A stretch of DNA of 34,523 nt from Smithella sp. (lineage in GTDB: Bacteria > Desulfobacterota > Syntrophia > Syntrophales > Smithellaceae). The stretch covers positions 1-34,523 of the forward strand of contig SCVW01000019.1 of NCBI GenBank assembly GCA_007244375.1, read 5' to 3'. This document shows positions 21,414 to 29,850 of this stretch, piece by piece (within the stretch, counting starts at the first letter, position 1; each line of letters starts with the position of its first letter). Under the pieces are notes generated by a model, which was not told the DNA's origin, did no database searches, and was given only the letters and a program-made list of their open reading frames with translations. The translations under genes were made by a program, and so were the position numbers.

Positions 21414-24395
21414 ATGGCAAGTAGAATTGAAGTTGGCTTCAGAAACGGTATTCGCGACGCTTTAGGCGAAAAAGCAAAGAGACGGATTATTGATAATCTC
21501 TCTCTTCCGGTGGAAAAAGTAAGTACCATCGAAGTTTATACAATTACAGGCGACTTAAGTAAAGATGAATTGAATAAGGCTGCTTCCGGCCCTCTTTCGG
21601 ACCATGTAATTCAAAAATTTTCCATTGATAAACCACTGGCAGCTGATTTCGATTGGTTGATTGAAGTCGGTTTTCGTCCTGGCGTTACCGACAACGTAGG
21701 TAAAACTGCCCGGGAAGCAATCGAACTGCTACTGGGCACCAATATCAGTCAACGCAAAATCGCTATTTATACTTCCCGCCAATACTTGATTAGCGGAAAA
21801 ATTACAAAAAAAGACGCAGAGGAAATTGCCTCTGGTCTCTTAGCTAACGATTTAATCGAGCGTTATCAAATAGTTCCCCAAAATGACTTCGATTTTGTTC
21901 ACGGAATACCTGCCTATGTTCCACAGGTATCAGGTAAAGCCGAAATCACAGTGGAAGAAATCAATCTGACTACAGCCGGGGCAGATGAACTTTTAAAAAT
22001 CAGCAAGGAACGGATTCTGGCTTTAAATCTGGAAGAAATGAAAGCAATCCAAAACTACTATCGAAATGATAATATTATCAAAAAAAGAAAAAAAATGGGA
22101 CTTGGCGAGAGCATTACCGATGTCGAGATGGAATGCCTGGCTCAAACATGGTCGGAACATTGCAAACACAAAATATTTAACAGTCTGATAAAATATACAG
22201 ACGGAAACAAGAAAAAGATAATTGATTCCTTATTTAAAACTTATATCAAAGGCTCCACAGAAAAAATACGTAAAGCCAAAGGTAAAAAAGATTTTTGTCT
22301 TTCCGTTTTTGTCGATAATGCCGGTATTATTAAGTTCAATGATAATTTCAACCTTGTTTTTAAAGTAGAGACACACAATTCACCTTCGGCCCTTGATCCG
22401 TACGGCGGAGCCCTCACCGGAATTGTCGGTGTCAACCGCGATCCCTTCGGCACAGGCCTCGGAGCAAAACTGATTTTCAATACCGATGTTTTCTGTTTTG
22501 CGTCTCCCTTTCATAAAAAGAAACTGCCGCCTCGCATTCTTCATCCGCGCCGCATTTACGAAGGAGTACGCGAAGGGGTGGAGCATGGAGGAAACAAAAG
22601 CGGTATTCCCACTGTCAACGGAAGTATTGTTTTCGATGAACGTTTTTTAGGCAAACCCCTCGTTTACTGCGGCACGGCAGGAATAATGCCTGCACGCATT
22701 AAAGGAAAAACAACGCACAAAAAGGAAGTCAAACCGGGCAATCTGATCGTCATGACAGGCGGTCGTATCGGCAAAGACGGCATTCACGGAGCGACATTTT
22801 CTTCCGAAGAACTGCACGAAGGTTCACCGGTAACGGCAGTGCAGATCGGCGATCCTATCACCCAGAAGAAAATGACTGATTTTCTGCTTGTTGCACGCGA
22901 TCGCAGGCTTTATCGCGCTATTACCGATAACGGGGCAGGCGGTCTTTCTTCTTCCGTTGGTGAAATGGCAACACACTGTGGCGGTTGCGAAATTGACCTC
23001 ATTCATGCACCTCTAAAATACGCAGGCCTTCAACCATGGGAAATCCTTATCTCTGAAGCACAGGAACGCATGACACTGGCTGTTGACCCACGTAAAATAA
23101 AACAATTTCTGGAACTGGCCAAAAAGATGGACGTGGAAGCAACCGTTTTGGGGAAATTTACATCTTCCGGCAATTTTCACGTTCTCTTCGGCGGGGAAAC
23201 CGTCGCCTACCTTGACATGAAATTTCTCCACGCCGGCGTTCCTCAAATGAAGTTAGCGGCGAAATGGAAACAGCCTAAAAATAAGGAACCGCGTTTCGAG
23301 CCACCGGCTAATATGGGCAAAGTGCTAATGGAAATGCTTGCCCGTTTGAACATTTGTTCCAAAGAATCTGTAGTGCGCCAATACGATCATGAAGTTCAGG
23401 GAGGCAGTGTTATCAAACCTCTGGTGGGCGCTGAAAATGACGGGCCTTCCGATGCCGCAATAATCAGGCCTGTTTTGGATTCGACCGAAGGAGTTGTAGT
23501 CGCGCACGGCATTTGTCCGCGTTACAGCGATATCGATACTTACCACATGACCGCCTGCGCCATTGATGAAGCAATCCGCAACGCTGTGGCCGTTGGCGTA
23601 AATATTGACCATCTGGCAGGTCTTGATAATTTCTGCTGGTGCGACCCCGTGAAATCGGCAAAAACACCTGATGGAGAATATAAACTGGCACAATTGGTAC
23701 GAGCTAATATGGCTATTTACGATTATACGACGGCTTTCGGGGTTCCCTGCATCTCCGGTAAGGATAGTATGAAAAACGACTACCAGATAGGCAAGACAAA
23801 AATTTCTATCCCTCCGACGCTTCTTTTTTCTGTGATCGGTAAAATTAAAGATATAAGAAAAGCCGTCACCATGGACGCCAAGCTACCGCAGGATCTGGTT
23901 TATATAATCGGCGAGACAAAAGAGGAATTGGGCGGTTCGGAGTGGTTTGCTCAGAAAAAGTTTATCGGCAATAATATTCCTCAAGTAAATGCCGCAAAAG
24001 CGATAAAAATATACAGGGCATTGCATAAGGCTATGCAGTCAGGTCTTATCGCTTCGTGCCACGATTGCTCCGATGGCGGGCTGGTTGTTGCGCTTGCCGA
24101 AACAGCTTTTGCCGGTAATCTGGGAATGAACATCGATTTAAATTCTGTTCCTTACACCGGTAAAAAAAGAGATGACTATATTTTATTTTCGGAAACGGTC
24201 AGCCGTTTTGTAGTTACCATACATACGGAAGATAAAAGAAAATTCGAAAAAATTATGGCCGGAAATATAATTAGTAAAATCGGCTTTATAACCGGAGACG
24301 GTTTATTTCAGGTAACCGGAATGGACGGAAAACTGATTATCAAAGAAGAAATAAGCAAACTCAAAGATGCTTGGCAAAAGCCTCTTAATTTTTAA
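21414..24395 (+). CDS. purL: Phosphoribosylformylglycinamidine synthase, tandem PurS-like units fused to PurL
   Basis: This is the synthetase subunit of the fourth step of purine synthesis (FGAR + glutamine + ATP to FGAM). At 993 residues it is larger than small PurL (about 740) and smaller than the one-chain enzyme (about 1,295). Residues 1-155 hold two PurS-like repeats. Both begin with an IEVGFR-x-G-[IV]-x-D box, at about residues 5 and 83. The linker and core follow, with the catalytic histidine in LAQTWSEHCKHKIF (His249). That spelling is closer to large PurL (SEHCRHKIF) than to small PurL. VFKVETHNSPSALDP, the two ATP-binding AIR-synthase folds and SCHDCSDGGL follow. The glutaminase domain is missing and is encoded by the next gene, 16 bases on. 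No separate purS is needed. Confidence 0.95.
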   Translation: MASRIEVGFRNGIRDALGEKAKRRIIDNLSLPVEKVSTIEVYTITGDLSKDELNKAASGPLSDHVIQKFSIDKPLAADFDWLIEVGFRPGVTDNVGKTAREAIELLLGTNISQRKIAIYTSRQYLISGKITKKDAEEIASGLLANDLIERYQIVPQNDFDFVHGIPAYVPQVSGKAEITVEEINLTTAGADELLKISKERILALNLEEMKAIQNYYRNDNIIKKRKKMGLGESITDVEMECLAQTWSEHCKHKIFNSLIKYTDGNKKKIIDSLFKTYIKGSTEKIRKAKGKKDFCLSVFVDNAGIIKFNDNFNLVFKVETHNSPSALDPYGGALTGIVGVNRDPFGTGLGAKLIFNTDVFCFASPFHKKKLPPRILHPRRIYEGVREGVEHGGNKSGIPTVNGSIVFDERFLGKPLVYCGTAGIMPARIKGKTTHKKEVKPGNLIVMTGGRIGKDGIHGATFSSEELHEGSPVTAVQIGDPITQKKMTDFLLVARDRRLYRAITDNGAGGLSSSVGEMATHCGGCEIDLIHAPLKYAGLQPWEILISEAQERMTLAVDPRKIKQFLELAKKMDVEATVLGKFTSSGNFHVLFGGETVAYLDMKFLHAGVPQMKLAAKWKQPKNKEPRFEPPANMGKVLMEMLARLNICSKESVVRQYDHEVQGGSVIKPLVGAENDGPSDAAIIRPVLDSTEGVVVAHGICPRYSDIDTYHMTACAIDEAIRNAVAVGVNIDHLAGLDNFCWCDPVKSAKTPDGEYKLAQLVRANMAIYDYTTAFGVPCISGKDSMKNDYQIGKTKISIPPTLLFSVIGKIKDIRKAVTMDAKLPQDLVYIIGETKEELGGSEWFAQKKFIGNNIPQVNAAKAIKIYRALHKAMQSGLIASCHDCSDGGLVVALAETAFAGNLGMNIDLNSVPYTGKKRDDYILFSETVSRFVVTIHTEDKRKFEKIMAGNIISKIGFITGDGLFQVTGMDGKLIIKEEISKLKDAWQKPLNF

Positions 24396-24411
24396 AAACA
24401 GGATTGATTTT

Positions 24412-25236
24412 ATGCCCCGTAAAGTAAAAGCAATCGTCTTGACCGGAAACGGCACAAACTGCGAAATGGAAATGGCTCAGGCTTGTAAATTATCAGGCGC
24501 TGACGTTGTCGACATTGTGCACATCAGTGAATTACTTTACGGAGAGAAGCGTCTGGACAATTATTCTTTTCTTAATCTACCGGGAGGATTTCTTGATGGC
24601 GATGATTTGGGCTCTGCAAAAGCCGGCACCAACCGTTTTCTGCACGCTCCAATCAAAGATCATAAAGAAATGCTTTTTGCACAATTGATTGAATTCATCA
24701 ATGCCGGCAATTTAATTTTAGGTGTATGTAATGGTTTTCAGTTAATGATCAAGCTGGGTTTGCTTCCGGCATTTGATAGAAGTTACGGCAAACAGAGCGC
24801 TACCCTGACCTATAATGATTCCGGACGCTTTGAAGACCGTTGGGTTTATTTAAAAACAAACAAGCAGAGCCCCTGCATTTATACAAGAGATACTGACATA
24901 TTGTACTTGCCTGTCCGGCACGGCGAGGGTAAATTTATCCCGGATAGTTCTTCCGTTATTCAGCAAATTGAAAAACAAAATCTTTTTTCGCTTCAATACT
25001 GTCAAAAAGACGGTCGACCGACCGGCGACTATCCGGCCAATCCGAACGGATCGATAAATGCCATTGCCGGATTGTGTAACGAATCCGGTCGACTTTTCGG
25101 CCTGATGCCCCATCCTGAAGCATATTTGTACCGGACCAACCATCCGCGCTGGACAAGGGAAAAACTGCCTGAAGACGGCCAAGGCCTGATAATTTTCCGT
25201 AACGCAATTAATTTTATCCGCAGTAAAGAATTCTGA
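24412..25236 (+). CDS. purQ: FGAM synthase glutaminase subunit PurQ
   Basis: This class I glutamine amidotransferase releases ammonia for the PurL subunit. It has 274 residues from the ATG at 24412 (MPRKVKAIV), preceded by AGGA. An open frame extends 15 codons back over the end of purL but is not family-like. The catalytic triad is visible as GVCNGFQ (Cys106) and MPHPEAY (His234, Glu236), with PVRHGEGKF near 168. It is longer than the small PurQ of the three-subunit enzyme (about 225-230) and close to the glutaminase domain of the one-chain enzyme. PurL plus PurQ here total about 1,267 residues, near the one-chain length. Confidence 0.95.
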   Translation: MPRKVKAIVLTGNGTNCEMEMAQACKLSGADVVDIVHISELLYGEKRLDNYSFLNLPGGFLDGDDLGSAKAGTNRFLHAPIKDHKEMLFAQLIEFINAGNLILGVCNGFQLMIKLGLLPAFDRSYGKQSATLTYNDSGRFEDRWVYLKTNKQSPCIYTRDTDILYLPVRHGEGKFIPDSSSVIQQIEKQNLFSLQYCQKDGRPTGDYPANPNGSINAIAGLCNESGRLFGLMPHPEAYLYRTNHPRWTREKLPEDGQGLIIFRNAINFIRSKEF

Positions 25237-25367
25237 TAAGCTGTAAAAGTTGTGGTGATTTAATCAAAACAGGCAATTAAATTTGACAAAGATTATGTGA
25301 TTTATAGAAAAATAAAATGATTTGATTTTTCAGAATTTGTACTTTTTTGATCTTGTTCTTGCTAAAA

Positions 25368-26141
25368 TTATTTCTTGTGTCTGTAATATTGGAATTCGCC
25401 GGGATCATCTACAACTCGTTTAAATTCCCTTTCAGAGGCAGCGGTTGCGGCCATATTATTGTGATCAAAAATAATCTGACGCTTAGCATCTTCGTCGATA
25501 AAATTAAGATCATTCTCTTTCAATTGCAGCAATGTGAGCACTTTATCCGTCTCTTTTGTGGAAACGACAAAAATCACTTTTTCGTACCATTTGTCATTAA
25601 ATTCATCAAGGGTAAAACTGATATCGCCTCTCCAGGGATCAGCCAGGAATACGTGCCCTTTGTACACTCCTCTAAAAACGACAAAATGGCGGTAATCGAA
25701 AATTTTTATCGGAACTATACAGGGTGTGTTGAGATTTTTTAAATCCTCCAAGTCTACTCTATAGCCATCGCCCTGATAACCCAGAACCTTAACGAATTTT
25801 TTCATATCCAATAGAGAAAAAGCCTGTCTTTTGGTTATCATTTCAATGTCGCCGTAACGGACAAGACCCTGAATCACCTGTTTTTCGGTAAAATTTTCTC
25901 CAAGATAAAAATTGAGCAGAATAGCAAGGGCGGCAGAACCACAACTGTAGTCATACCCCTGTTTTATGAGATGTGTTTTCTTGATTTCCGAAAGAGGATC
26001 CACATAAGCCCGTATATAACCGGGTCCGGGTCCGGGACTGGGAAGATTGATTTCCGATTTTGGCTGATCCCTAAGAGTATAAATACTACCGGTAAAGCCT
26101 ACCACAATTGCAAATATGGCGGCGATTACTAATGCTCCCAT
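25368..26141 (-). CDS. C39-family cysteine peptidase with N-terminal membrane anchor (FilB-like)
   Basis: This peptidase has 257 residues from the ATG at 26141 (MGALVIAAIF). That start follows AAAGGAATTCA and is preferred over a GTG 13 codons upstream. A single hydrophobic segment (about 2-20) is followed by a flexible linker with PSPGPGPG, which would place the rest in the periplasm. The C39 residues are present: Gln61 and Cys67 in KQGYDYSCGSAALA, His152 in YRHFVVF and Asp168 in ADPWRG. C39 enzymes usually cut after a Gly-Gly leader inside an ABC exporter, but this one has no ABC or membrane transporter domain. It closes a cluster of four exported proteins that share a leader-like box. A similar peptidase occurs in the 'fil' putative pilus loci. 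Its substrate is an inference. Confidence 0.85.
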   Translation of the reverse strand: MGALVIAAIFAIVVGFTGSIYTLRDQPKSEINLPSPGPGPGYIRAYVDPLSEIKKTHLIKQGYDYSCGSAALAILLNFYLGENFTEKQVIQGLVRYGDIEMITKRQAFSLLDMKKFVKVLGYQGDGYRVDLEDLKNLNTPCIVPIKIFDYRHFVVFRGVYKGHVFLADPWRGDISFTLDEFNDKWYEKVIFVVSTKETDKVLTLLQLKENDLNFIDEDAKRQIIFDHNNMAATAASEREFKRVVDDPGEFQYYRHKK

Positions 26142-26278
26142 TGAATTCCTTTTATCCTGTGGTGACAGCCATACCGTCACTTACTTCGAAAATTAAACCG
26201 GAAAGAAAACAAAAATAGTAGTTGTCAGTTTTATATGCCTTTTTTAGCCTGCAACCTTACCGGCAACACTGTTCTTTC

Positions 26279-27262
26279 TTAGATGTTATAGAGAGTCACT
26301 TTAACCATTCTCATGGTCATACCATCAACTGCTATCGGACCAAAACTACCAGTACTATCCATTTGAAAATCATTGACCCGTATCGATCCGGTTAAAGGAA
26401 GATTTAAACATAAATATGTCTTACCACCTGAAGTGCCGACATCCATGGATGCGTAGAGCGTTGTGGTTATGCTTCCCAGGCTGTAAGCATACGATGTGTT
26501 GTAAGCAAAGTTACCTATCCTGAGATTGCCGCTTCCAACCCATGTTGAAGGATACTCTACAGTGCCGGTAAAGCTTTGGCAAGCATATATTCCCGACACT
26601 TTAAATTCATTAGATGAATCCGCCGGCCTAAAACGGTACTCCAGCGTGTTGATATAAGCATTCAACGAGGCGTAAAGATCAAGCCCTCCGCCCGCATGAG
26701 CCGCCACTGTGATGGAAGGAAGACTACCCATAGTAAAGGTTTGAGTATTACCGGGAGGAGTATACCCGCTTGTTCCGTTGGTCAGCGTTCTCCCCATGAA
26801 AACGCCCCGCATGTAAAGATCACCCAAGATTCTGTCATTGGCACCGTCTTCTATATAGATACCTTTACTGGTTAAGCCAATCGGATTGTAAATATTTATA
26901 CCACTTATATTGAGCCAGGTTTTACCCGAAGCTGTCCCGACATCTGCTACAAGAGTAGAATTTACATTAACAGCAGATGGATTAGTAAAGTTGTCTGAGG
27001 TAGTATCTAAAGTACCGTCGATTACAACGTTCGGTAAAACAATTCCTGAAGTTTCTGCGGTTGTAGTAAAAAGACCGATGCTGGTTGCCTTCAAATAAAT
27101 ATCGGTATTTAAGGCAATAGTTATTCCTGTTTCGGCATCAATCTTTGTAAGATCATCGTCACTCATTATCTGCATTTTTGCATATACAGACGAAGAAAGA
27201 ACAAACGAGGAAATCAAGATAACAGCGATGATTTTTATGAATTTATGTTTTAGCACAAGCAT
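26279..27262 (-). CDS. Exported fil-cluster-like protein with leader box and two DVGT repeats
   Basis: This 327-residue exported protein starts at ATG 27262, or possibly at a GTG two codons later that has better spacing from GAGG. The signal peptide covers about 30 residues (core IIAVILISSFVLSS, then V-Y-A). The box MSDDDLTKIDAETGITI follows at about 33-49. The mature part is rich in Thr, Ser, Gly and Asn with few charges, and looks all-beta. The D-V-G-T-x-x-G-K-T-x-L motif occurs twice, near residues 108 and 273, which suggests an internal duplication. The same motif occurs once in each of the two small proteins upstream. It is the largest of the four exported proteins and lies 137 bases before the C39 gene. 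I know of no named family with certainty. Confidence 0.7.
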   Translation of the reverse strand: MLVLKHKFIKIIAVILISSFVLSSSVYAKMQIMSDDDLTKIDAETGITIALNTDIYLKATSIGLFTTTAETSGIVLPNVVIDGTLDTTSDNFTNPSAVNVNSTLVADVGTASGKTWLNISGINIYNPIGLTSKGIYIEDGANDRILGDLYMRGVFMGRTLTNGTSGYTPPGNTQTFTMGSLPSITVAAHAGGGLDLYASLNAYINTLEYRFRPADSSNEFKVSGIYACQSFTGTVEYPSTWVGSGNLRIGNFAYNTSYAYSLGSITTTLYASMDVGTSGGKTYLCLNLPLTGSIRVNDFQMDSTGSFGPIAVDGMTMRMVKVTLYNI

Positions 27263-27343
27263 TACCTCATTTTTTACTCATAAAAAAAGCAAATAAAAAT
27301 AATTTCGTGAACAATTACCAGTGCTTTTTTTGCACATCACAAC

Positions 27344-27370
27344 ATCCGGTCACATTAAACCGGATTTTTT
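27344..27370 (+). terminator. Hairpin with T-run on the plus strand in the exported-protein cluster
   Basis: ATCCGGT (27344-27350) and ACCGGAT (27359-27365) form a 7-pair stem with an 8-base loop, followed directly by T. The orientation would stop plus-strand transcription, although the flanking genes are on the minus strand. It lies 7 bases past the end of the 161-residue gene. It may instead be a bidirectional or message-end stem. Confidence 0.45.
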
Positions 27371-27377
27371 ATACACA

Positions 27378-27863
27378 TCAATGAGCGTAAACCTGTAATG
27401 AACCGGTTATCTGACCTTTTAGCCCTTGGATATCCAAAACCCCTGCTGTCGCATTCGCGCCACTAAGAGCACTGGTACTATCCAGTTTTATGGAAGCAGT
27501 CACATTTACGCCAGCCGTGCCACCTAGACTGATAGTAGGAAGAGCAATGTTAACTCTGGTAGTTCCGTTGGTGCCGACATCTATAACCATAGGACCGTTC
27601 ATTACAACTAAATCACCATTTATAGTGACGTTCCCTAGTCCCACCCAGCCTGCACCGGTGTACCCGGTAAAGCCGCCTGAGTCACCCCAGGCAAACGAGG
27701 TCAGACTAACATTGTTTAATGTAAGATTAACGAATTCAATCGTGACACCTTCTTGAGCAGTAACTGAGCCAAGTTCGCTATCAGAAATAGCTGTTTTGGC
27801 AAACGATGCCAGAGGTATCATTATAAATATTGCAACAATCGCCAATAATATACTTTTTTTCAT
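27378..27863 (-). CDS. Small exported protein of the fil-like cluster, paralogue A
   Basis: This 161-residue protein has a signal peptide (MKKSILLAIVAIFIMIPLASFA, cut before KTA). The box AISDSELGSVTAQEGVTI follows immediately. The rest is Gly/Thr/Ser/Asn-rich with a regular hydrophobic alternation, as in beta-strand proteins. The motif IDVGTNGTTRVNIALP lies near residue 95, and the last residues are QVYAH. A good ribosome binding site (GAGAGGA) precedes the ATG. It is clearly related to the 158-residue protein encoded upstream (same signal peptide, box, DVGT motif and VYAH end), so this is a tandem duplication. The role is unknown. Fibre or surface-layer subunit is a guess from the context. 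Confidence 0.8.
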   Translation of the reverse strand: MKKSILLAIVAIFIMIPLASFAKTAISDSELGSVTAQEGVTIEFVNLTLNNVSLTSFAWGDSGGFTGYTGAGWVGLGNVTINGDLVVMNGPMVIDVGTNGTTRVNIALPTISLGGTAGVNVTASIKLDSTSALSGANATAGVLDIQGLKGQITGSLQVYAH

Positions 27864-27946
27864 ATTTTCCTCTCGTCGCCTTTTATATTCCAGTCACAGC
27901 ATCCTTAATAATTGTCCATGATAACTGTTGCCCTTAATTTTACCTC

Positions 27947-28000
27947 ATGTGTCCAAAGGGCATGGACAAATCTACTTGTCCATGCCTTTGCACATTTTTT
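27947..28000 (+). terminator. Strong hairpin with T-run on the plus strand
   Basis: CAAAGGGCATGGACAA (27954-27969) pairs with TTGTCCATGCCTTTG (27976-27990) with one bulged G, and ATGTG/CACAT extends it. TTTTTT follows on the plus strand. It fills the gap between the two small paralogues, which are on the minus strand. As terminator it points against the genes; as an intercistronic stem it would protect message ends. Confidence 0.5.
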
Positions 28001-28083
28001 ATATTAAATATCGGCTAAACAAACGCCTTCTCAAAACATTCTAAATACCAGGCTAAAACAAACGCCTTTTTATCCATCAACTA

Positions 28084-28560
28084 TTAATGAGCATAAATAA
28101 CCAATGTACCGCTCGGGTTAACACTAAGTCCTGAAATAAAAGATGTACCCAATACGTTGGCACCAGTAGTAAGTGTCTTATCTCCAGCCAATTTAACTAC
28201 TGATTCAATGTTTCCGGAAACAGTGACTGTGGGCAGCTTGATTCCTATTGCAGTTACACCATTAGCAGTACCGACATCAATGTCCATGGTACCACTTATC
28301 ACAATAGCATTGTCCGATAACGAAACAGAAGCACCAACCCAGCCATCACTGGTGTATGTGCTGCCAAATCCGCCTGCATCACCCCAGGATATCGTATCAA
28401 TCGATATAGATCCTAAGTTAAAATCAGTGAAATCAATGGTGACACCCTGCTGAGCGATCACTGAACCAAGTTCGCTATCGGAAATAGCAGTCTTGGCAAA
28501 AGACGTAAAGGGTATCATTAAAAATACTGCAACAACGGTTAACAACAAAATTTTCTTCAT
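28084..28560 (-). CDS. Small exported protein of the fil-like cluster, paralogue B
   Basis: This 158-residue protein starts at the ATG at 28560, with AGGAGG 8 bases before it. An in-frame TTG two codons earlier is not needed. The signal peptide is MKKILLLTVVAVFLMIPFTSFA. The box AISDSELGSVIAQQGVTI and a Gly/Ser/Thr-rich beta-like body follow, with the motif IDVGTANGVTAIGIKLP in the middle and the end VIYAH. It is homologous to paralogue A throughout, but the body has diverged well beyond the signal peptide and box. The conserved box directly after the signal peptide would become the N-terminus of the exported form. Partner of the nearby C39 peptidase by inference. Confidence 0.8.
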   Translation of the reverse strand: MKKILLLTVVAVFLMIPFTSFAKTAISDSELGSVIAQQGVTIDFTDFNLGSISIDTISWGDAGGFGSTYTSDGWVGASVSLSDNAIVISGTMDIDVGTANGVTAIGIKLPTVTVSGNIESVVKLAGDKTLTTGANVLGTSFISGLSVNPSGTLVIYAH

Positions 28561-28745
28561 GCTCAATTCCTCCTAATTTTTTTTGCCAGCGAAAGAACCA
28601 TCGTCAGTCCCCCTTGTAATCAACGCTTCTTTTCCCGGCTGTGGTTAAAGAATATAAAACTAACTCTGCCCTCACTTACTAAAAAATTACACCCTTCTAC
28701 AGGATGTTAGTAAGCATTTCTGAATTTCTTACCTTCCCTTCAACG

Positions 28746-29528
28746 TCAATTGAGAGTATAACCCAGTTTAGTAGACTGATTAGGAATTTTTTGAAAAAAT
28801 CCCCGTAAGTTATTAGTAGTGTTTCCGCCATCATCCGTATAAGAGTACTTTGCCGCAAACAAGAAAGTTAACGGTTCATCGGCAAAGGTAATAGTCTGCC
28901 TTCCGGCTGCCGTCTGCCTGATTAACACACCGTTATTCTGACCTGTACCGGCGTTTGATGCCAGCGCATTCAGCATACGAAAACTTCCTGTAACAGGACC
29001 GCTGGCACTCATCGTACCAAAGTCTATATAATTTAGTTTACGGTTTGTTGCACTGGAGATGTTATCAAAACCCACCTGCAAAAATAATCCTTTTAAAACA
29101 AGCGGTGTAGCGTTGGCATTGGTATCCTGATCGGAACCGCCAAAATAGTAATTTGTTACATTATAATCCCAGCCCCAACCGCTGTTATTCCAATACCCGA
29201 TTTTGAAAGAGTCAATATGTGACAATACATCCACCCTGGCACCCAGGTTCAAAGTTATTACATTTTGGCTGCCGTATTGGTTAGAAGTTTGAGTTATGCT
29301 GAAAAAAGCCTGGGCGTTGGTATTGGAAAGCTCTTCATCAGACATCATTTTCTTTTCCGCAAAGTTGATGGACTTTGTATTGGTAAATTTAGGATCATTC
29401 ATCATCTCCGTTGGAGCAAAACTTATTGACGATGACATGAAAAAGAAGATTAACATGACTAGCAGGGAAAACAACCCCCTTACTAGCAAGAACAACTTCA
29501 TTTGCGTTGGCTTACTATTTTTTTTCAT
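28746..29528 (-). CDS. Exported protein, first gene of the fil-like cluster
   Basis: This 260-residue protein has a long signal peptide or anchor (hydrophobic core near residues 11-37, ending S-I-S-F-A). A spacer of about 20 residues precedes the box MMSDEELSNTNAQAFFSI (about 61-78). The box is therefore more distant from the cleavage site than in the other three. The body is rich in Asn, Gly, Ser and Thr. It contains LKGLFLQVGFDNI and IDFGTMSASGPVTGSFRML, a distant echo of the DVGT motif of its neighbours. AGGAG precedes the ATG. A consensus promoter lies 91-119 bases upstream. It probably heads the transcription unit that ends with the C39 peptidase. Confidence 0.72.
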   Translation of the reverse strand: MKKNSKPTQMKLFLLVRGLFSLLVMLIFFFMSSSISFAPTEMMNDPKFTNTKSINFAEKKMMSDEELSNTNAQAFFSITQTSNQYGSQNVITLNLGARVDVLSHIDSFKIGYWNNSGWGWDYNVTNYYFGGSDQDTNANATPLVLKGLFLQVGFDNISSATNRKLNYIDFGTMSASGPVTGSFRMLNALASNAGTGQNNGVLIRQTAAGRQTITFADEPLTFLFAAKYSYTDDGGNTTNNLRGFFQKIPNQSTKLGYTLN

Positions 29529-29618
29529 TTCTGGACCGGCTCCTGAAAGGTTCCTAAGGTTTCTATAAAACTAATCCGGAAATTTACGTATCTCGATATT
29601 TGAAGTTTCTTTCACATT

Positions 29619-29647
29619 AGCATATATTTATAAAAATTGAATGTCAA
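29619..29647 (-). promoter_or_regulatory. Promoter of the fil-like cluster
   Basis: On the minus strand TTGACA (29647-29642) and TATGCT (29624-29619) are separated by 17 bases. The start near 29612 leaves a leader of about 84 bases before the gene at 29528. This promoter is the main content of the 322-base gap between the cluster and the DedA gene. The rest of the gap is AT-rich with no gene seen. Confidence 0.65.
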
Positions 29648-29850
29648 GTTTAAATTTAACATTTTTATATGATCTCAGAAACAGAGAAAAAAAACACAGG
29701 ACAATCCAGATATTTTTATATATTTAAACATGAAAACTAAATTTTTACAAGCAAAAATTTACCAACAACAGACGGTATTATGGGTAATATCTAAATCAAA
29801 ATGACGTAGAAAAAACGTTTTGATAATAAAAGGAATATTTGCATTCATTA

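Noticed and set aside
29529-29611. Possible c-di-GMP-I riboswitch in the leader of the fil-like cluster
   Set aside because: A stretch on the minus strand (ACGTAAATTTCCGG ... AGGAGCCGG) vaguely follows the second half of the GEMM consensus, but the CAGGGCAAACC half and the P1 stem are not there, and the AGGAG is the ribosome binding site.
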